The notes beneath the pieces were generated by a model that did no database searches, was not told the DNA's origin, and saw only the letters and a program-made list of their open reading frames with translations. Made by a program: the position numbers and the translations under genes. Shown here in pieces: positions 34,871 to 46,736 of a stretch of DNA of 64,000 bases (position 1 is the first letter of the stretch; each line of letters begins with the position of its first letter). The DNA is from Albifimbria verrucaria (Eukaryota; Ascomycota; Sordariomycetes; Hypocreales; Stachybotryaceae): NCBI GenBank assembly GCA_020081605.1, contig JAHREC010000013.1, positions 6,820,001 through 6,884,000 on the forward strand. The letters are read 5' to 3'.

Positions 34871-37393
34871 ATGCTTGGCATGGCAACCGGCCTGTTGGAG
34901 CCTCTGCCTCGCAGTCCTGGGAAGTTTGATGTTATCAACTCGATGACTGTCAAGGAGCTCACACCACCATGTCACACGCCAAGCCACGAGAGCCTCAATT
35001 TCCCAGCAGAGGCATCCATAGTGCTGGTAGGCATTCGAGGGTCTGGCAAGTCAACGCTAGCCGTGATGGCCTCGTCTGCTATGAAGAAGAAGATTATTGA
35101 TGTTGAGACCGTGTTCCAACGCGAAAAGGGAATGACCAGTCAGCGATATCGCAAATTAAAAGGCACCGCTGAATGCTCCCACGAGCAGGCAAGTATACTT
35201 CAGAAGACGTTGGAGAAGAACCAGAAAAACTCCATCATCGTCTGCTCATGGATGGATCGAAACATTCAGGCGATTCTCGGAGAAGTGAGACGTCTTAATC
35301 CGGTCATTCATATAGTCAGAGACCCTGAGGCAATACGGAAGCACTTGAAGATTCAAGATGAGATGGCGCTCCACAGCCTTCTCAATGCAAGCAATGCCGC
35401 GTTCAGGTCATGCTCAAATTTTGAGTTCTTCAACGTCTCCGAGACACCTGTGTGTTTCTCAGAGGTACAAGTAGAAGGAGACACAACAAACAAGATTCAT
35501 AGCCCACCGACTCCATATCTAACATTGAAGCAAGCGGAGAGGCATCTGCTCAGATTTTTGTCACGGGTCTTCGCCCCGAGGCGATACCATTCATTGACTC
35601 AGCATTCCCTCTTGCCGCCGCCCCTCTCAACGACAGGCTATTCACATATGCATTGGAGGTATCACTATCTTCTATTCTCGACGAAGAGTTTGATGTGGAG
35701 GAAGAAATCACGGGGGCAGACGCCATCAAACTTGTCATTCGAACTAGTGACACAGCGACGAATACAAGGCACAGTGACGACTGTTCTTCGTTGATGGACG
35801 CGATGACAAAGGGTATTGGTATTCTGAGAAGGTGTTCCGTTATTCCAATCATCGTCCATGTCGTTCATGCCTCAAAGGAGGCCCTATCGTCATACCTCGA
35901 TTTGGTCACGCACGCTCTCAGGTTGGCGCCAGAAATGGTGACCGTTAGTCTCTTCTTGGAGGAATCACGCATACTTCGACTCAGAGAATCGAGGAGACGA
36001 TCGAAACTGATTGGGATTTGCGAAGTTGAAATCGACCCCCAGCATGGAGCTCGCCATTCTGGTCCTCCATCTACGGCAAAGCCAGTGTGCTTGGCTGTGA
36101 CATGGTCCAGCTCAGGCGGCCGGCACTAACATTCACCGATAATATGGATGTCAACCATTTTCGAGCTACAATAGCTTCACTTCCAGGAAGGCAGAAGCCA
36201 CCGTTGATCGCATACAATACGGGCTTGCTTGGGCGGCATTCTGCATGCTTCAACCCCATACTCACAGACGTAGCACCTGCGAGTCAACCAGCGCTCAATC
36301 GCCGAGACTTTCAGCCTCATCTGACAGCTTTCGAGGCTACTCAGGCTCTTCAGGCTGCCTTTGTTCTTGATCCAATGAAGCTCTACGTCTTTGGCGCCAA
36401 GGTTGGCTACAGTGCATCTCCAGTGATGCACAATGCGGCGATACAGGCTTGTGGCTTACCGCATCAATACACTCCTTCTCAAGCAACACTCTTAGTGGAA
36501 TCAGGCACCTGATTGAGGATCCGAACTTTGGTGGAGCCTCAGTCGGTCTCCCTTTCAAGGTTGAGATCATCAGTTTGACCCAATCTTTAAGCCGCCATGC
36601 TCGAGCTGTTGGAGCAGTAAATACGCTCATCCCGATCCGTCATCTCAATGCCGACGGCTCGATTCCGGAAGGTATCGCATTCTTTAACAACATGAACAAG
36701 GCTGGTCCAGTCAAGGCGCTGTATGGCGACAATACAGATTGGATTGGTATTCGGGCATGCATCCGCCGAGGGCTGTCTCCAGCAAATGCCGTTAGGTCAT
36801 CCACTTGCGGACTGATCATCGGGGCTGGCGGTATGGCACGTGCTGCAGTATACGCTATGCTACAAGTTGGAGTAAGGAATATCGTGATTTACAATCGAAC
36901 AGTAGCGAATGCGGAGAAGCTGGTGTCTCATTTCAGAAACTTGTTGCAACAAGACGACTGGCAATCACTTGGCGCGGGCACAGAGACTCGGTTCTTCATA
37001 GTCTCTTCGCTTGAGGATGCTTGGCCGTCAGATCTGCGCCCCGCAACCATATTCATTTCCTGCATCCCCACCCACCAGATTGGCGACGTCCCGGCACCGG
37101 ACTTTACCCTCCCTGATGCTTGGCTTGCAAGTCAGACCGGCGGCGTAATCATCGAACTGGGTTACAAGACGTTGCACACACCACTACTCGGGCAAGCTCG
37201 ATCCCTATCATCGAAAGGATGGGTGGCGCTTGATGGACTAGACTTGCTCCCGGAGCAGGGCTTTGCACAATTTGAACTGTTTACGGGACGAAGAGCGCCA
37301 AGGAGAGTTATGAGGAAGAGCTTGCTAAAAGGCTACCGAGATGAGCAGGGAGGTCAAACCTCAATGAGCTGCAGCATCGGTTGCAGCTCGTGA
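34871..37393 (+). CDS. qutR: Quinate pathway repressor, AROM-derived (QutR/QA-1S)
   Basis: A multidomain protein, 841 aa after correction, homologous to the last three domains of the pentafunctional AROM enzyme but acting as repressor in this pathway. Domain 1 is shikimate-kinase-like with a P-loop ([14 protein letters not shown]) and [10 protein letters not shown]. Domain 2 is type I dehydroquinase-like ([46 protein letters not shown]). Domain 3 is shikimate-dehydrogenase-like ([63 protein letters not shown]). In domain 2 the usual His-Asp catalytic segment is replaced ([12 protein letters not shown]), as expected for a pseudoenzyme. Frame losses at 35555-35559, 36036-36040 and 36481-36482; repaired length is exactly 842 codons. 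The start is the first ATG; no ATG precedes it in frame. Confidence 0.94.
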
Positions 37394-38267
37394 ATGACTG
37401 AGCAAACCAAGAGGAGGATGGGCTTCCTACAGGGCTAGCTTGTAGTCTAGATACCAAATCCAAACAATTACACTCGTCCAAACATAAGTCAATCAATCCA
37501 GTTGCATAGCGGTGAAACTCGGCTGATGCGTCCAACATGGTGCATCTGCACAGCATACATATAGTAGAGCCGTTACACTAAGATATGCAAGCAAGCATTA
37601 CGCCAGTCTCCCGATGGCAGCAACCGAGTGAGAAATTGCTAGAAACTACACTAGATCGGTCCGGACCACTGCACCAGCTGATTTGCTGTGGGGGCCGCTT
37701 GATGCAGACGGTCCACACCGATGGTCCGAAATCACCAGAATTGGAGAAGCACCAGCAATAGGCACAGGAAGATGGGACACTCGACAGGGGCGCCAGCATG
37801 TAGCCGCTACCCGGCTCTCAGTCGAGAACGGTTCTGCAATAGCTCCCGCAGCTATATGCCTGCAGGTCGAGCTTGATAGGTCCGTTCTCATGGGAGCTTG
37901 CTTTCCGACGACGCGAGATAAGGACAGCGTACCAGCCGCTTCATCTCCACTCCTACCCATACCCTGGTTATCTTGCAAGGTGGGGAACTGAAGTCACGAT
38001 GTGCTCTTTTTACGTCAATGGAAACGTCTCGCACTTTTTTTTCGTCAGCTTGCCATTGCAAGTTCAATTGCTTCTGAACATCTGCCAAAGTCCTCCTCGA
38101 CGTTGCTGTTCTGTCAGACACCGTGATTCAGCTCCGTAGGTTGTATTTATCCAGGCCAGATTGACTGGAAGCTGCGTCCAAGACCAAGACCACAGTCTCG
38201 ACTGCTGCTGCATCCTTGCGATCGTCGTTTCTTTGCCTCCAAACGGTACTCCTTTCCACGCTCGGAA
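37394..38267. other. Intergenic, no gene recognised
   Basis: Between the stop of qutR and the MFS carrier. Several open frames of 70-173 codons occur, partly antisense to exon 1 of the carrier. None has a recognisable domain, and no copy of the quinate palindrome is seen. Confidence 0.55.
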
Positions 38268-40181
38268 ATGAGCTTAGTTCGTCCCGTTCATCAAGACGGT
38301 TTCGACTACGAAGGACCAGCCAACCCGGCCATCGCCAACAATCTCGACGACGAGATCCAAGAAGCGGCCGATACCGTCGACGCCCTACATCCATGGCCAT
38401 CAGCTGCTGATACAAAGTCGGAATGGCGTCGCTTGAGCTTAGCACCAGCAGAGGTGCCTGTTGAGGAGCCCCGAATCGCGGCTTACAAGGTTTCCAATGC
38501 CAAAAGATATCGTAAGTGGCCCAGCGGTCGCTACACATGATGATCGCCTGGCTAACAACTTGAGCAGTCCAGGTAGCAACCGGCGTCCTCGCGTGCTGGC
38601 TGGCCTCCGGTATCGTTTTCGGTTTCGCCGCACTTAAGCCCGTTCTCATAGCTGAAGGAGTCTACCAAGAGCTGTGCCCAATCGACGATGCTTACGTCTC
38701 AAAGGGCAACAAGATCGGTAGCAGGGTCCCATGTGCCGAGCAGGATATGCGATTGAACCTCTTCTTCATTGTCGCTTCGATTACCACGAACATGTCTTCG
38801 TTACTGGCTGGCACTATTCTTGATCGGTTCGGGAGACGCGCGTGCTGGGTCTCTGCCTGCGTCTTCCTTATTATTGGTTCCGTCCTGCTCGGCTCATCCT
38901 TTGCCATTGTCGAGTTCGATGGATATCTCCTGGGCAACTTTTTATTGCTCTCGGTGGCACATTCATCTTCGTTCCAAGCTATCAGCTTACCAACGCGTTC
39001 CCCAAATACTCGGGCATCATCGTTGCCTTGATCACAGGCTCTTTTGATGCCTCCGCGGCGGTTTTTCTGCTCTACCGATTGACCTATGAGGCGACCGACG
39101 GTGCCTTCTCGCTAGAGAGGTTTTTCTTCGGATACACCATCGTGCCAGCCCTCATCCTTATTGCTGAGTTTGCCTATATGCCGGCCCACAGCTACCACAC
39201 CATACCGGAGCTTGAGCAAAAATCGAAAAAGCCCATGACGTCACGCGCGACATCCACGAATCTGATGAAGACAGGGATGCTGCTGAGATAACCAGGGTAC
39301 GAAGTATTCGCGCTCACCGCCGAGAAGTCAAGCTGGATCAACTCGAAGAATTGGCTGGAGATGATGAACAGCGAGAAGAGCGCGTCAAAGTCGAAGAGGA
39401 GCGCCAGGAGACCAGTGTTGTCTGGGGCGTGCTCCATGGTCTGCCTGCTCACAGGCAGATGATGACCCCATGGTTCATTCTGATCCTCTTGTTGACTGTA
39501 CTGCAGATGCTGCGCATGAACTACTTCATTGCTACCATCAGATCTCAATACAGGTACATGCTTCAATCCGAGGAGCATGCGGAAGCCATCAATGCCTTCT
39601 TTGACATTGCTCTTCCGCTGGGCGGCGTCGGCTCGACACCTTTGATTGGTCTTTTGCTCAATAATATGAGCGTGCCTAGTGTCTTTGGCCTTCTCACGGT
39701 ATTTATTGTGGCTATCGGTGTTCTGAACTGTCTGCCGTTCGTATGGGCAGGGTATGTAACTGTGATTGTGTTCGTCGTCTTTCGGCCACTCTACTACTCA
39801 GCCATCTCGTAAGTGACCTCATCCTATCCCCATACAATAACAGTGGTGTACTGACCAAATCTTTTTAGTGACTATGCAACGAAGGTGTTTGGCTTTTCCA
39901 CGTTTGGCCGCATCTACGGAACACTGACCTGCATTTCCGGCATGGTCAATTTCGTCCAGTCCGCCCTGGATGAGCTCACCCATGGCCCCCTACACGAGGA
40001 CCCTACTCCAATCAACATTGCCATGGGAGCTGGAGGAGCTATTATTGGAATCACGCTCACCATATTTGTCACTATCAAGGGTCGCGGTTTTGTTGAGGAA
40101 AGACAAGAAATGGAGGGAGATCATGAGAGGCAGCACCTGCTGGGGAAAATAATGAAACGTATGGAACCACTTAATGTATGA
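38268..40181 (+). CDS. MFS transporter, FMP42/SLC43-like
   Basis: Exons 38268-38511, 38568-39808 and 39869-40181, giving 599 aa after two corrections. A long polar N-terminus (about 80 aa) precedes TM1 (GVLACWLASGIVFGFAALKP). The first loop contains a Cys pair region (ELCPIDDAYVS, VPCAEQDMRLN) and the next helix reads LFFIVASITTNMSSLLAGTILDRFGRR, which is characteristic of fungal FMP42-like carriers related to the SLC43 amino-acid facilitators. The central loop is highly charged (DQLEELAGDDEQREERVKVE). The second half has TPWFILILLLTVLQMLRMNYFIATI. Losses occur in TTTTT (38939-38943) and AAAAA (39218-39222); repaired length is exactly 600 codons. Substrate unknown. It is not obviously part of the quinate pathway. 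Confidence 0.87.
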
Positions 40182-41386
40182 TATAAAGCGATGACTCCTC
40201 TTTCTTGCTCATTCTTGGAAAATTAATGCTTCTGGTTGGGAACAAAAAAGCGAGGAGCAATGATATATTCATAGGCGCAGTTATGTAATGTAATTTATGG
40301 AGTTGGAATATCATCGAGAATCTTTTATCGTGCTGTACTTTCTATTCAAGTGACCATACTTTCTACCCTACGACGGCTTTTCACCAAAATATTGAGTAAC
40401 CGATTGACAGTGCTGCTGTTGTCCTCCACGGAGCAGTTCTAGTAGCTCGACTCTTATTTCATATTACAAAAGCATTGCCAAAGTCTGTCGCAATTCATCC
40501 CAACTTATACAGAGGGAGTTCTACCTATAGCCCATTTAACTACCACGAACGATCTACAGCGAGTGGCGAGGACAAGGACAATCATTGCATGAGCGATAGC
40601 CTCTAAAATAGCTACTCTGCCAATCCAGTGGTTCATGAACATGTATGAACCACTTTCATATGAGATCTTTTATCCTAAACGATGATCAATAGACAAACTT
40701 GCTCTTAGATATTATACAAAATGAAGCTCTCTACCGTGAGCGTAGCAAAGTCTCTTATTGCTAGTCATGCCCTTTGTTGGAATCGCAAACATGGCCCAAG
40801 GTGGGCTTTACTAAGTTGCTAGCCACCATTACAACAACCAAGAACGCAGAGAACTATAATTGTCCTTTGGACCTGAGTTTCCAGTCTCCAGTTTCCTCCA
40901 ATAATGAGTGAGAACAACCTGGTTGATAGCTCATGTCTGCAGCCCAAATGATGCAGGGCCCGTTACCTAAAATGGCAATAATAGCGATGGCATTCTTCAG
41001 TGGCCAACCAACGTGAAGCATTCGTCTTTTCAACGCTTCCTTTCACTTTATCCAGCCTTCCAATATGTATGTTCCTCACATTATAACCGAGTACCGAGGG
41101 ATTTCATTTTGTTACATCATGCCGAGGTGACGTTATTGAACAATGGCTGAGATGATTGATGGAAACTTGAATGCGGGCAGTTTGCGTGCAAGTTAGTGTG
41201 CTTGAGCATCATGGCAGCCTCGGCAGTGTCCTTGAACAATATGTATAGTCATGAGGAGAGTGTACAGTTGATCATTGGGTATAAAATGGTGCCAAGGATC
41301 CTATTGATTCTCGCTTTTCAGAATGTAATAACACAATTACATTGTAAGCTTTAAGACACAACCATAGTCACCACCCTAACTTGAAA
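40182..41386. other. Intergenic, promoter of the cutinase
   Basis: No supported gene. TATAAAA at 41280-41286 lies 107 nt before the cutinase ATG and is its likely core promoter. The rest is moderately AT-rich, with no repeats that I can see. Confidence 0.6.
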
Positions 41387-42218
41387 ATGCTTTCTGGCGC
41401 AGTTCTCCAACTAGCCTATCTCTTCATCGGCATCGCCCTTGGTCAGCAATGTCCAGAGACGCCTGATGTGGATATTGGCGCTGGTGTCCCTCCTCGGCCA
41501 CAGGATATTCCTGCGGGTTGCTCCGACTTCGAAATTCTCGTTGGTATGTCTATCTAGACTATGGAAGCCCTAGTCCATCATTAATACTAGCACAGCCCGC
41601 GGCACCGGCGAGCCCAATTTTGAGCCCGATGGAAAATTCGGTGTAGTTGTGGGAGACCCAGTTGTCAGCAATGTAACCAAGGTGCTCGCTGGTTCTCGAG
41701 GTTATCCTGTTCAGGTTTGTTTACACATTTTCAAGATATTTCAGATCAATACTGACTCACCCTCTCAGTATCCTGCCAGTTCCGCTATCATCAGTGGCAC
41801 AATTCAAGGCGCCGTTGATGTCGTCCAAAGGGTCGTAAGCCAAAGTCTCAAATGCCCTCGCCAAACCTTTGCTCTTGTGGGTTATTCCCAGGGGCGGGTG
41901 TGATGCATAGGGCTGCTGACGACTTGCCACGTTCACTCTACCCAAAGATTAAAGCTTTGGTTATGTTTGGAGATCCCAGTGTGCGTACCGGAACAAGATT
42001 TCCGGCTGAATTGCAAGCAAAGCTGTTACAAAACTGTGCTAAAGGAGATCCCGTAAGTCGTATCTTGGACTTTAAACATGGCGAAATATTAACACCCGGC
42101 CAACTTGCAGGTTTGTGATTCTGGGACTTGCTTCTTCTATCATTTGGTTTACATCCGTCGCGAATGGGTGGACTTGAGCGTGAACTTCATCGTCAATGCG
42201 TTCAAAAATGTTAAGTAA
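41387..42218 (+). CDS. Cutinase-family serine esterase (CE5), four exons
   Basis: Exons 41387-41543, 41596-41714, 41769-42052 and 42111-42218, giving 222 aa after one correction. The signal peptide is MLSGAVLQLAYLFIGIALG, so the enzyme is secreted. The alpha/beta-hydrolase core shows ARGTGEPN, then LVGYSQGAGVMH with the nucleophile Ser, and KGDPVCDSG with the catalytic Asp next to the conserved Cys. YHLVYIRREW carries the likely catalytic His. Length and order fit fungal cutinases and acetylxylan-esterase-like CE5 enzymes, which act on plant cutin or acetylated xylan. The frame is lost in a GGGG run at 41891-41894 inside the active-site loop; one added G restores GYSQGAGV and an exact multiple of three. 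Confidence 0.88.
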
Positions 42219-43867
42219 TGATAGGGATCAACTGGCAGCTCGCCGAGGCCCAACAGTTCGAGACCTGAGGGCACTTTTAAGAAGTCAAGCTATGTCTAGT
42301 TTAACACCTACAAGCAGGTTTCAATAACTATCTACATACCATTCTTTCATCCGTCTGGAGTTTAGAAAAGCACTTATTTCGGTACATATTGCAAGAAAAT
42401 ACGACAGAAGCTTCAGAAGACCCATCTCTACTACTTGATGGATAAGCCGTATGCTATGACAATGAACTCAGACTCGTGGTAAAAAATTGAAAATATGGGG
42501 TCGCTGCAATTGGTTATGATGGCTTTTGTCAATTTCTACGAGACCCAGCCAAGTAGTGGATTTCAACTTCGTTCATGTCTCCAGAACTGAGTCTTATGCT
42601 AAGCAAAAGCTGTAGTTTATTCTGGATATTTCCCAACCATATTACCTGCGATGGCTGATTCCACCTTCTAGCATTTTGACGCATATTACAGACTCCAAGC
42701 CGAGAGTTCATATGAAGGCTCAAGTTCTAGGGGCGAGTCTTCACCATGAGTTTATGCCTCTCAATTGTATCGTTAGTTCATTGTGGCTCCTGGTTTATGC
42801 GACACTTTTGCTACCCTATAGTCACTTATCACACAATCAAGTCAAATTTAGGTCAGACTTGCCCATGCTTAATAGCCATTATGAAAGCCAATTTCCAGTC
42901 AGCTCATATTGGACTACATCCGTCATTAGCAGATAAGATACTGAACATGAAAGTGAGCGTTGAAACTTCTCATACTGGCACAATTTCACCTTGGCGCTGC
43001 GCAGGATTAACAGGTGCATCTCATGCATGAGAGAAGGAAAGAATGGTATATTAAAGACTGCTGGACAATGCTTTAGTTCATCTCCTATTAAATAAGTATG
43101 CAATCCGGCTATACGATTGTAAAGATGCGATCTTTGATGGTAATGAATGTGTCCCTCAGCGCCGGCTTATCGCTCTCTGGAAGGTTTATTGCCTGGGTCA
43201 GCTGAGCCGTTCTTTGACAGTCACGTAAGCCAGCCAGGACCAAACCTTTGGCCAGCTAGGAGGCGACAACTAGGATGGATTTGGCCACAGCTAGGGCATG
43301 TCCCACAGCGGCTGACGGGGAGGGTCCGGTGGCTGCTGGTAAAAGGACTCTTCGTTCTTCTTTTCCCATTCTTTGTCTGCGATAAGCAGTTGCATAGGCA
43401 ATAGACGGTTCGCAGCGACCGCACCTAGATTCTCTTCACAACGTAGGTGTGTCCTCAAATTCCCTGGGTTCCTCTACCTTAACCGATGATCAAGCAAATT
43501 ATCGCCGTGCCGCAGCATAAATCTCACCTGGGTTAGCGGGATGCAATAGACAAGCCTTGCATGAGGAGGGTTGCAGAAGGATGAATCACACACGATTGCT
43601 AGACTCCCAACAGGGTCGCATTTTAGGATCAGGCTGGAGTTTGGGAGACTTTTAGAATGATGTACTCACAATTGGCAGTGCGTGCCAGCACGCAACTGCG
43701 CCGATCGATCGGCCCTCCCTCAACAGCTGGCTTGTGAGAGCATCCTTCTCACGCCTTCTTTCTTGGAAACAAAGTAGACTGAGCATCTTCATGAGTAAAA
43801 CGAGACAGTTCAATTCTATCCTATCGTATATGACTTGGGTCTACCTGTCCTCGGTCCACTCTTAAAC
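42219..43867. other. Intergenic, no gene recognised
   Basis: 1.6 kb between the cutinase and the SDR. Small open frames occur near 42.7-43.4 kb on both strands without motifs. A GC-richer patch near 43.2-43.35 kb has no identifiable product. Confidence 0.55.
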
Positions 43868-45218
43868 ATGTCGGGCCAACCGAAATTTGCCCTCATTACT
43901 GGGTCTGCTACTGATTCATCCTGTACCTATAACCTGCTGACATAGCTCCTAGGTGTGGTCAAGGCGGCATAGGAGAAGCCCTCGTGCATGAATACATCCG
44001 AAAAGGCATCCATGCCATTGCAACCGTTCTCCCTAATGAAGATGCTGGTCATTTTGACGGGGTTGCTGGTATGACATGGTTTCGCCTCGATGTTACTCAC
44101 GAAGATTCCATCGAGCAGCTCCTTGAGAATGTGTCCAAGCTTTGTGCTGGTAGCTTGGATATTCTAGTCAATAATGCGTATGCATTGATTCCACTGCTTA
44201 ATCTAAACGCGGCTAATATCAAGACGCCTTTTCCAGGGGATATGTGAGTGCCCATACGTTTAGCTCATAACCAGACTAACTTTGTCAAAAAAGGTTACAC
44301 AATGACTGCGATTGATACAGACGTTGCATCTGTGCAAAAGATGTTTGATGTCAATGTGTTTGGGCCTATGCGTATGGTTCGATCATTTCACCCCTTACTC
44401 ATCAAAGCAGCTGGTACAATCGTAAACATTGGATCCATCGGAGGAATTTGCCCTTACATCTATGGATGTAAGAGCCAAGCCCCTTTCGAAAAACACTGAC
44501 CATGCTGATGAGAATATAGCTTCTTATAATGCTACGAAGGCAGCGCTCCACCATTGGGGCAATACTTTGCGCATTGAGATGGCGCCTTTCGGGTAAATTT
44601 CTCACGCCCTTATTGTATTCTAACCTAGTGCTGACGCAAAAGATATCGAAAAGCGTCAGAGTGGTGACGGTAGGTTCTCCAGAATGGATTGATCACCCCT
44701 GTTTCTGAGCTGGATAAGCTAACCTTAGCAAAGGTGATTTCTGGCGAGATTGGAACCAATATTTTACGACATGACCGCGACAGGAGACTTCCTGAGGGTT
44801 CGTAAAACAGCTAGGGAGATCATGAATCGCACAAATGACAGATTTCTAGGGTCATACTTCACTCCTCTTGCCCAGGAATTTGAACAGCATGTGCAGCGTA
44901 CGCCAGGTAAGGCACATAGCTTACCCCAGGCTTCGCGAGGCATCATGCTAACCACCATGGGCTCAGATACTACTGATCGATATGAATATGCTGTAAGAGT
45001 GGTTAGAGAAAGTCTCAAGTCGAAGCCCACCGCCTGGTTCTGGTACGGTAAAGCAACAACCATTGTATGGTTCATCAACACCTTCTGCAGTCTCACTCTC
45101 TGGGTATGTCTTCAGTCCTTTACCACTAGGTTAGGTACTGGATACTAATGATAATCCTCCCTCAAAGGATCGTCTATTCTGGTCAATTTTCGAGCTTGGG
45201 AAACTAAGATCGCAATAG
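43868..45218 (+). CDS. SDR, 1-acyldihydroxyacetone-phosphate reductase-like (AYR1 type)
   Basis: A multi-exon SDR. MSGQPKFALITG joins across the intron 43903-43952 to CGQGGIGEALVHEYI, giving the cofactor motif TGCGQGGIG. Further features: DILVNNA, FDVNVFGPMRMVR, IVNIGSIGG with the catalytic Ser, SSYNATKAALHHW with Tyr and Lys, and LRIEMAPFG then VRVVTVISGEIGTNIL. The C-terminus PTAWFWYGKATTIVWFI followed by RLFWSIFELGKLRSQ resembles the membrane-associated tail of AYR1-like reductases of lipid droplets/ER. At least six short introns are needed (near 43.9, 44.18-44.29, 44.47-44.52, 44.6, 44.67-44.73, 44.80-44.84, 44.91-44.97 and 45.10-45.17 kb). One junction, at 44.18-44.29, does not resolve in frame. 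It may reduce acyl-DHAP or a cluster metabolite. Confidence 0.78.
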
Positions 45219-45529
45219 TCAGAGTGCTCAGTTTGAAAGCTGCAGTGGAGTTGTCTGGTCTTTATGTTCCGGATCAAAGGACTTGTTAGGATCGTAGGGC
45301 AAGTTAGTATAACATTTAACTTACATGATATCATTAAATCTCAATTTTTTTTTAAACAAAAGGTCGACGTGGAAATAGCTAGGATGATTTAAAATGTTAT
45401 GCTTAACAGCTACGCACGGATGGATGGAGACCACTCAAGATTTGCGAACCATCTGATAACTTCGTGAAGGAAGCTGGTCAAACTTGTGTTAGCCAGTATG
45501 ATACCAGAGCCTACATGGGGAGGGATGCT

Positions 45530-46563
45530 CCCTCGCTTTCACCAAAGAGGGGGCGGCTGGAATCGTCGTCGCCGACATTAATCTCCAAGCCGCCGATGAT
45601 ACAAGCAAGGCATGCCTCGCAGTTGCCACGAACCAGAGTTTCCTGTCTCGATCCATTCAAGTTGATGTCACTCCGTTCCAGGGAGTCGAGCATGCGGTCC
45701 GTAAGGCATCACCGATCTTTGGTGGTCGTATCGATTACTGTGTGAAGTATGCAGGGGTGAGCATGCGACACTTTTGATTCATTCTTAAGGAGTATCTAAT
45801 TCACTTCATGCTCTATTCAGGGGCTTCATTTTTCGAGGATAGAAACAGGTGATTCCATGGAGGTTTGCTAATGATGGCTTCACATTTAGATTGGTGCAAG
45901 CGAAGGAAGCGAAATTGTGGAGTCTGATCCCAAAGAGTTCAACCGCTTTTTGCAGGTCAACGTAACAGGGCCTTTCAATGTCACTCAGGTGATTTCCGCC
46001 TTGATGAAGCTACAGGAACCCAAGCCGGTAGATAAGTTTGCTGGAGAAGGTACAACACGAGGAGCTATCGTCATGATGGGGTCCGCTGCTTCGTATGTTG
46101 CTACTCCTGGAATTTCTCAGTACGACACCTCAAAGCATGCCGTCGCCGGTCTTGTTGAGAGTGCAGATGAGTCACCTGTTGAACATTTCTCTAGCTTAGT
46201 ACCCGTAATACGGGCGGCAGTAATTTCACGAATACTTGCAATATAACCCTCATCCTAGACTTACACGCTGGCTGACATTTCGCCTGGAATGCCGGGTTGT
46301 GCTATAGTGATTGACAATGTTGCATTTGGAATTCGAGTCAACTGCGTATGTCCCACCTGGATTGATACACCGATGGCACGGAGCGCCATGGAAGGAATGC
46401 CTCAACTCGAACCAATGATCAAGGCCGTGCTGCCTATGAAGCGCTTGGCGTTGGTAGAGGAGGTAGCTAATACAGTTCTTTTCTTCTGCAGCCCCAGATC
46501 GAGGTAAGTTACCGGCTGTGGGTTGATCTTGGACGGGGTGCCCTAACAAGCAGCAGAGTTTAG
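45530..46563 (+). pseudogene. Short-chain dehydrogenase, N-terminally degraded, probable pseudogene
   Basis: Clear SDR sequence from LAFTKEGAAGIVVADINLQ onward: DVTPFQGVEHAVRKA, then an exon starting IGASEGSEIVESDP, FLQVNVTGPFNVTQV, GAIVMMGSAASYV, ISQYDTSKHAVAGLV with the Tyr and Lys, and FGIRVNCVCPTWIDTPM. Three signs of decay: no Gly-rich cofactor motif or start codon can be found upstream, the NNAG-type motif reads VKYAG, and the C-terminal VTGCGLILDG is preceded by a TAA stop where homologues have Tyr. That TAA is part of AGGTAAGT, a consensus splice donor (see findings). Tandem with the preceding SDR. It might still be expressed if an upstream exon was missed. Confidence 0.65.
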
Positions 46564-46736
46564 TAGAGGAGGGTATACTAGTTGGATTCATACAACGAGG
46601 AATGTACAATGTAGTAGCATGGACCCATATCAATATCGTGAATCACACAACGTGATGTGGCTTCTTCAGGCTATATTTGTGAATACTTGAATCTATTCTA
46701 TTTGTCAGGTGGACTTCAATGGCGTTCCACCAACGT

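Noticed and set aside
28668..37393. Quinate cluster as a set of pseudogenes
   Set aside because: Apart from the one-base losses, active-site motifs, splice sites and total codon counts are intact, and no in-frame nonsense substitutions are seen. Real decay would also show substitutions at key residues.
28755..41894. Programmed -1 frameshifting at homopolymer runs as the cause of the many frame breaks
   Set aside because: The breaks occur in almost every long gene, in runs as short as two bases, without a common slippery heptamer or a downstream structure. Under-called bases are far simpler.
42676..43424. Short ORFs of 67-94 codons as a small secreted protein gene
   Set aside because: No credible signal peptide or cysteine pattern, and several alternatives overlap on both strands.
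46250..46633. 127-codon antisense ORF over the decaying SDR
   Set aside because: It is the shadow of the SDR coding sequence on the other strand, without motifs of its own.
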